The position numbers and the translations under genes were made by a program. 21,489 bases of DNA from a virus. The notes below the pieces were generated by a model. That model saw only the letters and a list, made by a program, of their open reading frames with translations. It had not been told where the DNA came from and searched no databases. Below are positions 8,677 to 16,570 of this stretch, in pieces; the first letter of the stretch is position 1, and every line of letters begins with the position of its first letter. The stretch is taken from IMG/VR virus record IMGVR_UViG_3300031758_000671, positions 1 through 21,489 of that record. The stretch is one strand, 5' to 3'.

Positions 8677-8684
8677 GATTATAT

Positions 8685-11600
8685 ATGGCACTAACTACTG
8701 CACAACAAGCATTACTACTATTTAAAAAATGGTTAGGATTAGGACAAACGACTTCTTCACGTGAGTTTTTTAATGAAACTTCGTTTCCTGGTCGTTCTGC
8801 GGTATATACGAATCAAATATGGACTCAAGCCGATCTTATACCTAGTACTGCACCTGCGTTAAGTAATGGACAAACGAGTGGCGTCGTCCAGTATTGGCAA
8901 AATGCTCCTCTTGGTGCTGTTCCTGGTACTACCAACGCATTTACGAGTTCTTTATTAATTGATGCAATTCCATTCAACTATGGCGATGGGTCGTCTTATA
9001 ATTATGTCATTCGTAATAATATTGGAGGAACTATTGCATTCGGTGAAGGTGATTGGATTGTAGATACGGATGCAGGTCTGGTAACGTTTTATAGTACGGT
9101 CCCAGGAAACATGCCACCAAATATTTCGTTTTATAAATATGTTGGCGCAAAAGGATTTTCTTCTGGATCAGTACCTTTAACGGGATCTTTGTTTGGAACC
9201 GCAAGTTGGGCAAGTAATGTAATATCTGCGTCATTTGCAACTACTGCATCTGCTGCTACATCTATTACGTTCATTCCAAGTACTGCATCTTTTGCGACCA
9301 CCTCATCGTTTGCAGTAACGGCAAGTTATGCACTAAATTCTACGGAACTTCCACCAAATCTCGTGAGTAGTTCCACGCAAATAGATTACACGCAGATCCA
9401 AAATAAACCCACCACGATTGAAACCGCGTCCTACGTAGAATATAATAATGTCGCAAATAAACCAGCACTGGTGTCTAGTTCACAACAAATTAATACGGGA
9501 TCATTTAGCGGATCATTTATTGGAACTGCATCAATAGCAGATAAGGTAACGGGCGGAACCTCCCGATATATTCCAATGTGGACGGGCTCGGGGGCAAACG
9601 AACTCACGTCCAGTATCATATATCAAACCACTAAAGGTGTTTTTATTGGATATGATACTGCGCCGCATTTTCATTCCGCAGTAGGTGAAACTCTTGCCGT
9701 TCACTCGGGCGAGACGGGTGTTAAAAATGTTATCTATGCTCACGGTTCATCTGATGATTCGTATCGTGTAAATATTCGGAATATTAGTAGTGGAGTATCT
9801 GCGTCCACCAACTTCATTGCTACTGCTGACGCAGGTACTGATGACGGTGGATATATTCGCATGGGTATCAATTCTAGCACATATTCGCGAACTGACGAAA
9901 TTGGTGACCCATTAGACGCATATCTATTCACCACAGGAAGTGACTTACTAATTGGAAATCTATCTCCAGACAAACGTATTATTTTATTCACGGGTCCTGG
10001 AGATGCCGATAATAATGCTCGGGTGTTTATTGACCCGTCTGGTAGTGTGGGAATCAATACATCAGAAGTGATAGCAGGTGCTCCAGATGCACTACGTGTA
10101 AAAGCAGTACCATCTGTTGCAACCTTTAACGTTATTACGGCACTTGGTCTAACAGACGATTACGCACAAATTAATATGAAAAATACGGGGACCGGTAACT
10201 CCGTATCCAGTGACATCGTAGCAACTGCCAATAATGGTGACGAAAATACGAACTTCGTCAACATGGGAATTAATGGTGAAACGTATACTGGAACCATTGG
10301 TGGACCGAATGACTCGTATGTGTATTCTACGGGTGGGCATTTACATTTAGGTGCAATTGACCCTGGCGAAGAAATCATGTTGTTCGTTGGTGGCGAAGAT
10401 GTGATGATGACCACCAAATTAACATTACGAGATAACAATCAACACGAACTATCCGGTTCATTAAATGTCACTGGTAGTTTAAATGTACTACAAAATGTGG
10501 TAAATAATTTAACGGCTTCATTTGCAATCACGGCAAGTTATGTTGAAGGAGCGGCAAGTGATTGGAGTACATTAGCAAATAAACCAGACGGAATAGTTTC
10601 TAGTTCTACACAAGTTCAAAATTACAATATATTTACTACTACCGGATCCAATGCATTTAAAGCATCACAAACTATTACGGGTAGTTTAATTGTCACCGAC
10701 ACGATTACCGCGCAACAATTTAATATTGAATTTATATCATCATCGGTAATATATGAAAGTGGCTCTACAAAGTTTGGTGATAGTACAGATGACACACATC
10801 AATTTACGGGATCACTAAGTGTTCTAGGTACAATTAGTGGAAGTTTGGTATTACCTATAGGAACCGTTAGTAGTTCGGCACAAGTAGATTATAATGGAAT
10901 ACAAAACAAACCCACAACAATTGCAACTGCCTCTTATGTAGAATACAATAATGTTGTAAACAAACCGACGTTAATCTCCAGTTCTCTACAAATCAATACG
11001 GGATCGTTTAGTGGTTCTATAACGACTGCATCGTTTGCTACTACTGCGAGTTTTTCACAAACATCTTCGTTTACTGTAAGTTCGTCATTTGCAACCACGG
11101 CTTCGGCAGCAACTAGTATTACGTTTACACCGTCAACCGCATCGTTTGCACAAAACGCACAATTATTAAACAATACATCATCGGCAGTATTTGCCACAAC
11201 GGGATCCAACTCCTTTAATGGAACCCAGACAATTACTGGATCATTACTACTAACTACCGACATCGTAGTCTTTAGTGGATCGTTTACTACGTCAGGATCA
11301 TTTGCAATATCGGGTAGTTTGGGTGTCACGAATGGAATCACGGGGTCATTATTTGGAACGAGTAGCTGGGCAAATAATGTAATATCTAGTTCGTTTGCGA
11401 CAACAGCCTCTGCAGCTACGTCCATTACCTTTACACCGGCTTCAGCATCATTCAGTACGACGGCATCATTTGCAACAAGAGCAAATAGTTTAAATGGTGG
11501 TACCGTAAACTACGTTCCACTCTGGAGTAGTGCAACCGCACAAAGTTCCAGTAATCTATTTCAAGCTGGAAGTAATATTGGTATTGGTACAACAGTACCG

Positions 11601-12116
11601 CTTAGTCATTTACATGTATTATCTACGGCATCACGTGCATTTAGAATTGAACGGGGAACTAATAATGTTGGTATAGAAGTTTCTCCTGGCACTTCAACTG
11701 GTTGGGGATTTTTTGATTATAATAGAGTTGCCTATGATATATGGATGCAAGCAGGTAATGTTGGTATTGGAACAACAACAACGATTAATGCAACTCTTCA
11801 AGTCCAAGGTAACGTATCAGCATCATCTTATACAAGTTCACTAGATAATGCAGTAGGATTTTTTGGAACTAGTAGTTGGGCAGTAAGAACAACAACTGCC
11901 TCATTTGCCACTACCGCTTCTGCTGCCACGTCTATCACGTTTACTCCAACTAGTGCATCATTCGCTACCACTGCATCTGCGGCAACTAGTATTACGTTTA
12001 CGCCAACTACAGCATCTTTCGCAACAACAGCGTCAGCGGCAACCTCCATCACCTTTACTCCCGCAACATCATCCTATGCATTAAGTGCCAGTTTCATTGA
12101 CGGAGGATTCTACTAA
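8685..12116 (+). CDS. Large tail fibre protein with docking domain and shaft repeats
   Basis: The longest protein here, 1143 residues. Residues 1-158 are a non-repetitive N-terminal domain (KKWLGLGQTTSSREFF, NQIWTQADLIPSTAP, DAIPFNYGDGSSYNYV, FYKYVGAKG) of a type seen at the N-terminus of other environmental phage fibres, probably the tail-docking end. The rest is shaft: ASFATTASAATSITFTP units, five NKP units, and two copies of a module of about 100 residues (357-457 and 484-578) with the pattern MGIN, DAYLF or DSYVY, and L.IG or L.LG. GIGTT turns occur near 955-1025. It ends in three tandem 19-residue repeats and IDGGFY, with no chaperone domain. AGGA (8675-8678) overlaps the upstream stop codon and is the ribosome site. 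The stop overlaps the next start as TAATG, which suggests the LamG protein caps or decorates this fibre. Confidence 0.85.
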   Translation: MALTTAQQALLLFKKWLGLGQTTSSREFFNETSFPGRSAVYTNQIWTQADLIPSTAPALSNGQTSGVVQYWQNAPLGAVPGTTNAFTSSLLIDAIPFNYGDGSSYNYVIRNNIGGTIAFGEGDWIVDTDAGLVTFYSTVPGNMPPNISFYKYVGAKGFSSGSVPLTGSLFGTASWASNVISASFATTASAATSITFIPSTASFATTSSFAVTASYALNSTELPPNLVSSSTQIDYTQIQNKPTTIETASYVEYNNVANKPALVSSSQQINTGSFSGSFIGTASIADKVTGGTSRYIPMWTGSGANELTSSIIYQTTKGVFIGYDTAPHFHSAVGETLAVHSGETGVKNVIYAHGSSDDSYRVNIRNISSGVSASTNFIATADAGTDDGGYIRMGINSSTYSRTDEIGDPLDAYLFTTGSDLLIGNLSPDKRIILFTGPGDADNNARVFIDPSGSVGINTSEVIAGAPDALRVKAVPSVATFNVITALGLTDDYAQINMKNTGTGNSVSSDIVATANNGDENTNFVNMGINGETYTGTIGGPNDSYVYSTGGHLHLGAIDPGEEIMLFVGGEDVMMTTKLTLRDNNQHELSGSLNVTGSLNVLQNVVNNLTASFAITASYVEGAASDWSTLANKPDGIVSSSTQVQNYNIFTTTGSNAFKASQTITGSLIVTDTITAQQFNIEFISSSVIYESGSTKFGDSTDDTHQFTGSLSVLGTISGSLVLPIGTVSSSAQVDYNGIQNKPTTIATASYVEYNNVVNKPTLISSSLQINTGSFSGSITTASFATTASFSQTSSFTVSSSFATTASAATSITFTPSTASFAQNAQLLNNTSSAVFATTGSNSFNGTQTITGSLLLTTDIVVFSGSFTTSGSFAISGSLGVTNGITGSLFGTSSWANNVISSSFATTASAATSITFTPASASFSTTASFATRANSLNGGTVNYVPLWSSATAQSSSNLFQAGSNIGIGTTVPLSHLHVLSTASRAFRIERGTNNVGIEVSPGTSTGWGFFDYNRVAYDIWMQAGNVGIGTTTTINATLQVQGNVSASSYTSSLDNAVGFFGTSSWAVRTTTASFATTASAATSITFTPTSASFATTASAATSITFTPTTASFATTASAATSITFTPATSSYALSASFIDGGFY
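11901..12071 (+). repeat. Three tandem 57-bp repeats encoding SFATTASAATSITFTP units
   Basis: Copies lie at 11901-11957, 11958-12014 and 12015-12071. Each encodes SFATTASAATSITFTP plus three variable residues. The peptide is nearly constant, but the codons are not: copy 1 to copy 2 shows 11 synonymous codon changes and one amino-acid change in 19 codons, and copy 2 to copy 3 shows 12 synonymous and two non-synonymous. The same unit occurs once or twice elsewhere in this gene and four times in the 12969 gene. Confidence 0.9.
12102..12107 (+). promoter_or_regulatory. Ribosome binding site for LamG gene, inside upstream CDS
   Basis: GGAGGA lies inside the last codons of the 8685 gene, 8 bases before the ATG at 12116. 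It fixes that ATG as the start and, with the TAATG overlap, supports coupled translation of fibre and lectin. Confidence 0.7.
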
Positions 12117-12919
12117 TGCCGTGGTCATTTACGAGTAGTGGAAATCCTGGCGGATTTTCTGGGGCATCATCGGGTAATCCTGGGGGTATGGTTGCTGTTC
12201 CACAAATAACTACGGCGGGATTGGTTATTAATTTAGACGCAGGAAATAGAGCATCATACCCCGGTAGTGGAACTACATGGACAGACCTGACAGGAAATTC
12301 AAGAAATGCAACATTAATCAACGGACCAACGTTTAACAGTGCAAACGGTGGAAGTATACTGTTTACATCAGCAAGTTCACATTATGCGGATATAGCAAAT
12401 ACTGCCAATTCTACATTTGATTTTGCAAATACAACATTTACGGTGGATGTGTGGTTTAATTTCACATCGTTGACTTTTAATAGAATGCTTGTTACTAAAG
12501 CATTAGACGTTGGGGGTTGGGCGGTGTATGGAGGTCTTAATGGACAAATATTCGTGGGGGCAAAAAATGGAACTACGGGAGGATATCCATTAAATTGGTT
12601 TTCTGGAAATTCTTTATTGAATAGTAACACGTGGTATAACTTAACGTCAATTATTACTACAAATACCACAACGGTAGCATCAAATACTGCAAAAGTATAT
12701 TTAAATGGTGTGGAAATACCTGGAACCAACTCACCTACCACGGCTGAAGCATATGGAGGAGAACCAGCAGTTCCTATAAAAATTGGAAGACGATCACCTG
12801 CGGCATCACCGTTTTATATGGATGGAAGAATTGCGGCAGTAAAAATATATAATCGTGGTTTAACGGCAGGTGAAGTTTTTAAAAATTATATTTCGTTACG
12901 TGACCGTTTTGGAATATAA
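12116..12919 (+). CDS. LamG/concanavalin A-like lectin domain protein
   Basis: A 267-residue protein consisting of a Gly/Ser-rich N-terminal tail (1-28, two SSGNPGG units) and one laminin-G / concanavalin A-like jelly-roll domain (about 32-267). Family motifs in order: GLVINLDAGNRASYPGSG (35-52), TWTDLTGNSRNATLINGPTF (54-73), FTVDVWFNF, WYNLT, KVYLNGVEI, and the C-terminal MDGRIAAVKIYNRGLTAGEV then NY and RFGI. Such domains bind carbohydrates and are frequent in phage fibre-associated proteins, so a receptor-binding role on the cell surface is likely. The ATG overlaps the previous stop as TAATG and has a strong GGAGGA site. The N-terminal tail probably attaches it to a partner, perhaps the 8685 fibre. 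The fold is secure; its ligand is unknown. Confidence 0.87.
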   Translation: MPWSFTSSGNPGGFSGASSGNPGGMVAVPQITTAGLVINLDAGNRASYPGSGTTWTDLTGNSRNATLINGPTFNSANGGSILFTSASSHYADIANTANSTFDFANTTFTVDVWFNFTSLTFNRMLVTKALDVGGWAVYGGLNGQIFVGAKNGTTGGYPLNWFSGNSLLNSNTWYNLTSIITTNTTTVASNTAKVYLNGVEIPGTNSPTTAEAYGGEPAVPIKIGRRSPAASPFYMDGRIAAVKIYNRGLTAGEVFKNYISLRDRFGI

Positions 12920-12934
12920 CCAATCATCACAAAA

Positions 12935-12942
12935 TAGTTATA
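12935..12942 (+). promoter_or_regulatory. Degenerate late promoter octamer TAGTTATA before 12969 gene
   Basis: TAGTTATA matches TATTTATA at seven of eight positions and ends 26 bases before the ATG at 12969, the same spacing as the exact copies. It lies in a 49-base gap with an AAGAGAG ribosome site at 12956-12962. Confidence 0.35.
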
Positions 12943-12968
12943 TACAGTTCATATCAAGAGAGTAATAG

Positions 12969-15785
12969 ATGCCAGATACGATACTACACAAACGTAATTT
13001 AACACCAGGAGTTGCCCCCACGACAGAATCCTTGTCGGTGGGAGAACTTGCTATTAACGTTGCGGATCGGAAACTCTATACGAGAAGTGGATCCGCAATT
13101 GTAATATTAAATGACAATACCGGATCGTTTACGGGATCGTTTACTGGAGAATTGATTGGAACTGCGTCCTTTGCGACAACTGCTTCCTATGCACCAACCA
13201 TTTTACCGAATGGATTGTTTAGTAGTTCATTACAAGTAGATTATACTGATATACAAAATAAACCTACCACGATTGAAACTGCTTCATACGTACAATTTAG
13301 CAATATAGCAAACAAACCAACACTGATTTCCAGTTCTACACAATTTACTAATATCACCGAACCATTTACGGGATCGTTCACAGGATCGTTTACGGGTGAG
13401 TTTATTGGAACTGCTTCGTTTACTACATCGGCCTCATATGCACCGACAATATTACCAAGTGGTGTAATCAGTAGTTCCGCACAAGTAACTGCAAGTATTA
13501 ATGGTGCAATTATCACTCCCGCAGAAGTATCTGGTAGTGATATTCATGCACAAACATTAATGGCTCATCGTTGGTTGGAATTATATCCCACTGACATTGC
13601 AATCAGTCCCGATCCTGATTCCGCATATTTCTATATCAGTGGATCTAGTAACGATCTCTGGTATACCCATAAAACCGATTCCACGGTCAACTTTGATTGG
13701 ATTGAAGGCGTATTGGAAACGGGATTAATACATGGTGGAATCAATGGATTTAATGGTAGTGAAGTTCATATTCGGTCAGGCTCGGGTATTATTGTCAACC
13801 ACGGAGCAAATACTGGATCTGCCTCTTCACCAACCGTTACATATGTAAACTGGCCGGTAATCACGGGTAGTATTGATGTCACTCAAGGATTTGTTACCTA
13901 TCTTGCTATTAACGCAAATGGAATTCTGGAAAGTTCCTCTACGAAATTTACCTCACTGGACTATCATGACAAGATTCCATTAGGTGCCGTTGGACATTTC
14001 AATCAACAAGCCATTGCGGCAAAAGGTGAACAAGTCAATACCCAATATAGTCAAACAGCCCAACTCACCGACTTTGCACGTAACTTCGGTCCAATCAAAG
14101 TGGGTGGTTATGGGATCACGGCACAATCGGGATCGTTGAAGTTTACTCGTGCAGCAGGTAACGCATTTATTTACGGGGGATTCTACAGTCAAAATCCCGA
14201 AACCCCGTCAGATTATCAATCTCCCTCCGTTAGTACAGGAAGTCTTGCTTACATCTATCGGTCGGGATCTGCATATACGGTAGATGCAAATAATAACAAT
14301 TTCTATACTGATTTGAAGCCAGGTTGGTATGATAATGGTGGACTTACGACTGCCTCACTTGCGTCCAACGAATGGAGTATTCAACGGGTCTTCATAGAAC
14401 CGGTGACGGGTATTCACTACATTTATTTCGGACAAGCAAAGTATACGTCACTTGCAAATGCAGTTTCCAATATTTTAACGGATCCATTTGCAGAAGGTCC
14501 AGCCACTACACTCTTTACCGTGTTTGTTGGCTATCTGGTGATGAAGGGCGACACCACGAATTTGGCAGATACGGGAAGTAATGATATTATTAGTGCGGGA
14601 TTATTCCGTAATACGTCAGCGGGTAGTGTGGGCGGAGGAGCGGCAGCACAATTGTTGAATGATTTGAGTGATGTGACGGTTACGTCACCATCTAACGGAC
14701 AAGCACTCATTTATAGTTCGGGAAATTGGATTAATGGAACACCAGCAAACGCAACGTCTGCTTCGTATGCAACGTCAGGATCCTATACGGTTACTGCGTC
14801 CTTTGCAACCTCTGCGTCTTATGCACCGACGATCCTTCCTGACGGAATCTTCAGTAGTTCCTTACAAGTTGACTATACACAAATCCAAAACAAACCGACA
14901 ACGATAGAAACTGCATCCTACGTAGAATATGTAAATGTTGCGAACAAACCCGCATTAATATCCAGTTCAGCACAAATTAATGAGTTAACTGGTGTCTCAG
15001 CGTCTTTTGCAACCACTTCATCGGCAGCAACGTCTATTACGTTTATACCAACATCGGCGTCATTTGCAACAACTTCAAGTGCGGCCACGAGTATAACATT
15101 TACACCAGCAACGGCGTCCTTTAGTACGACAAGTTCTTTTGCTACAACTGCAAGTGCTGCTACATCTATCACGTTTACACCAAGTACCGCATCATTTGCT
15201 ACATCTGCCTCATACGCACCCACAATCCTTCCTAGCGGAATCTTTAGTAGTTCCTTACAAGTAGATTATACGCAGATTCAAAATAAGCCTACGACGATAG
15301 AAACTGCGTCTTACGTAGAATATAATAATGTCGCTAATAAACCGGCGTTGGTATCAAGTTCGGGACAAATCTCATATACGGGAATTACCAACGTTCCTTC
15401 GGGAATACTATCCAGTTCAACGCAAATTAATGAGTTAACTGGTGTCTCGGCGTCTTTTGCAACCACGTCATCGTTTGCAACATCTGCGTCATTTGCTACT
15501 ACCGCATCATTCGCAACTTCCGCAAGTTTCGCACCCTACGCGGGATTACGAACCAAAGCAGGAAGTGTTGCAAATACCTCGTTTGCTGGTAATCCAAGAA
15601 AAGCTACAGTCAATTTTGCAACCGCTTTCCCCAACACATCGTACGCAGTCACAGTGACGGGTGAAGATGCACGAAGTTGGACGATTGAAAGTAAGGCAGC
15701 AGGAAGTTTCGTAATCAACGCTAATAGTAATACGAACTTGACAGGAACGACCTATTGGACCGCGATGACATACGGGGAGACATAA
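12969..15785 (+). CDS. Large tail fibre protein with globular middle domain
   Basis: A 938-residue fibre. Residues 1-48 (ILHKRNLTPGVAPTTESL then GELAINVADRKLYTRSG) are an N-terminal motif common in phage fibre proteins. A 55-residue shaft module (ASYAPTILP to SSS.QI) occurs at 72-126 and twice more near the C-terminus. Residues of about 186-555 form a large non-repetitive globular domain (HRWLELYPTD, HFNQQAIAAKGEQVNTQ, WSIQRVFIEPVTG, YFGQAKYTSLANA, VGYLVMKGDTT) resembling domains of other phage fibres, here unnamed. Residues 563-589 (LNDLSDVTVTSPSNGQALIY then WING) are a well-known fibre linker. After more ASFATTSS repeats, residues of about 862-938 form a small C-terminal beta domain (VNFATAFPNTSYAVTVTGED, then SWTIESKAAGSF and YWTAMTYGE), probably the tip. 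No chaperone domain is seen. Confidence 0.85.
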   Translation: MPDTILHKRNLTPGVAPTTESLSVGELAINVADRKLYTRSGSAIVILNDNTGSFTGSFTGELIGTASFATTASYAPTILPNGLFSSSLQVDYTDIQNKPTTIETASYVQFSNIANKPTLISSSTQFTNITEPFTGSFTGSFTGEFIGTASFTTSASYAPTILPSGVISSSAQVTASINGAIITPAEVSGSDIHAQTLMAHRWLELYPTDIAISPDPDSAYFYISGSSNDLWYTHKTDSTVNFDWIEGVLETGLIHGGINGFNGSEVHIRSGSGIIVNHGANTGSASSPTVTYVNWPVITGSIDVTQGFVTYLAINANGILESSSTKFTSLDYHDKIPLGAVGHFNQQAIAAKGEQVNTQYSQTAQLTDFARNFGPIKVGGYGITAQSGSLKFTRAAGNAFIYGGFYSQNPETPSDYQSPSVSTGSLAYIYRSGSAYTVDANNNNFYTDLKPGWYDNGGLTTASLASNEWSIQRVFIEPVTGIHYIYFGQAKYTSLANAVSNILTDPFAEGPATTLFTVFVGYLVMKGDTTNLADTGSNDIISAGLFRNTSAGSVGGGAAAQLLNDLSDVTVTSPSNGQALIYSSGNWINGTPANATSASYATSGSYTVTASFATSASYAPTILPDGIFSSSLQVDYTQIQNKPTTIETASYVEYVNVANKPALISSSAQINELTGVSASFATTSSAATSITFIPTSASFATTSSAATSITFTPATASFSTTSSFATTASAATSITFTPSTASFATSASYAPTILPSGIFSSSLQVDYTQIQNKPTTIETASYVEYNNVANKPALVSSSGQISYTGITNVPSGILSSSTQINELTGVSASFATTSSFATSASFATTASFATSASFAPYAGLRTKAGSVANTSFAGNPRKATVNFATAFPNTSYAVTVTGEDARSWTIESKAAGSFVINANSNTNLTGTTYWTAMTYGET
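13182..13346 (+). repeat. 55-residue shaft module, copy 1 (diverged)
   Basis: Encodes ASYAPTILPNGLFSSS through NKPTTIE and NKPTLISSSTQF. It is the most diverged of three copies in this gene, and a related unit lies in the 8685 gene near residues 222-270. The two copies of NKP in each module give the characteristic fibre-shaft pattern. Confidence 0.8.
14814..14978 (+). repeat. 55-residue shaft module, copy 2
   Basis: Encodes ASYAPTILPDGIFSSS through NKPALISSSAQI. It differs from the copy starting at 15207 by four of 55 residues. The offset between the two copies is 393 bases, and the gap is filled by ASFATTSS and AATSITFTP units. Confidence 0.85.
15207..15371 (+). repeat. 55-residue shaft module, copy 3
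   Basis: Encodes ASYAPTILPSGIFSSS through NKPALVSSSGQI. As after copy 2, a QINELTGVSASFATTSS segment occurs downstream (from about 15422), so the duplication extends beyond the module but is interrupted here by an extra SYTGITNVPSGILSSST unit. Confidence 0.85.
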
Positions 15786-15788
15786 GAT

Positions 15789-16553
15789 ATGGCAGTCAGG
15801 TTTTTACAAGGGGTGAAATTTTCAGGTGGAACAATACGATTTGCTGATCCCGTAGTAGTTCCCGAAGTTCCATTTACGGTGCAAACATTTACTACGACCG
15901 GTGCAGGAAATTGGACCAAGCCGGTAGGAATCACGGAAGTGGTGGTGGAATGTTGGGGTGGTGGTGGTGCAGGTGGTGGATGTACGGTTAATAACGCAGG
16001 TGGCGGCGGTGGTGGAGGAGGAGGATACGCCAAAAAAACTATTTTTTATTCATCACCATCACAAAATATATCGTATTCAATCGGTACTGGCGGAACGGCA
16101 AGCACTGGTGATGGAACTGACGGTGGTGATACTACCTGGAATACTACGGACGTAATTGGTAGAGGTGGACAAGGGGGAATATCTGCGGCTAACGGAGGAA
16201 CCTCTGGTCGGGGTGGCGGCGATATTGACTTTAGTAGACCTGCCAACGTAGGTGACACAACGTATCGTGGTGGTAGAGCTCGTCCTGGTGCAGGTGGAAT
16301 AGGATCTAATTTAAACGGGGCCGGTGGTGGCGGCGCAGGATCAACTGGCGATGGTGGTGATGCTGGTGTTGAGGGTGGATTAGGAACCACGGAAAATGGT
16401 GGAAACGGTGCAAACGGACATGGGGCAGTAAGCTTTACAGGGCTACCTGGTTCTGTATATGGCGGCGGTGGAAGTGGAGCATTTAAAACAGGTGGAGGAA
16501 ATCGTTCTGGTGGCGTTGGAGCACAAGGACTAATTCGTATCAGTTATCGTTAA
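15789..16553 (+). CDS. Glycine-rich adhesin-type tail protein
   Basis: A 254-residue protein with a short N-terminal segment (MAVRFLQGVKFSGGTIRFAD), then FTTTGAGNWTKPVGITEVVVECWGGGGAGGG (34-64), the hallmark entry into phage glycine-rich tail proteins (a T..G...WT.P.G...V.V..WG pattern). From residue 56 to the end glycine dominates: uninterrupted glycine tracts (73-81) and many GGxG clusters separate short variable patches. It closes with AQGLIRISYR, the usual C-terminus of this family. Known relatives include polyglycine-type adhesins such as the gp38 adhesin of phage S16, which sit on fibre tips and contact receptors through variable loops. GGGGAGA (15774-15780) is the ribosome site, overlapping the end of the 12969 gene, whose stop lies 3 bases before this start. 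It may form the tip of that fibre. Confidence 0.82.
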   Translation: MAVRFLQGVKFSGGTIRFADPVVVPEVPFTVQTFTTTGAGNWTKPVGITEVVVECWGGGGAGGGCTVNNAGGGGGGGGGYAKKTIFYSSPSQNISYSIGTGGTASTGDGTDGGDTTWNTTDVIGRGGQGGISAANGGTSGRGGGDIDFSRPANVGDTTYRGGRARPGAGGIGSNLNGAGGGGAGSTGDGGDAGVEGGLGTTENGGNGANGHGAVSFTGLPGSVYGGGGSGAFKTGGGNRSGGVGAQGLIRISYR

Positions 16554-16570
16554 ATGGAGAATATAGATCC

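Noticed and set aside
10934-11425. Minus-strand frames opposite the fibre genes (e.g. 10934-11425, 5424-5921, 6078-6560)
   Set aside because: They mirror Ser/Thr/Ala-rich codons of the + strand fibres and give Val/Asn/Asp/Pro-rich strings without recognisable domains or start signals.
15752-16033. Minus-strand proline-rich reading frame
   Set aside because: It is the antisense of glycine codons in the adhesin gene; the proline runs are a composition effect, and no ribosome site or context supports it.
15955-16450. Collagen-like Gly-X-Y repeats in the glycine-rich protein
   Set aside because: The glycine spacing is irregular with GGGG tracts, which fits polyglycine-type adhesins rather than a collagen triple helix.
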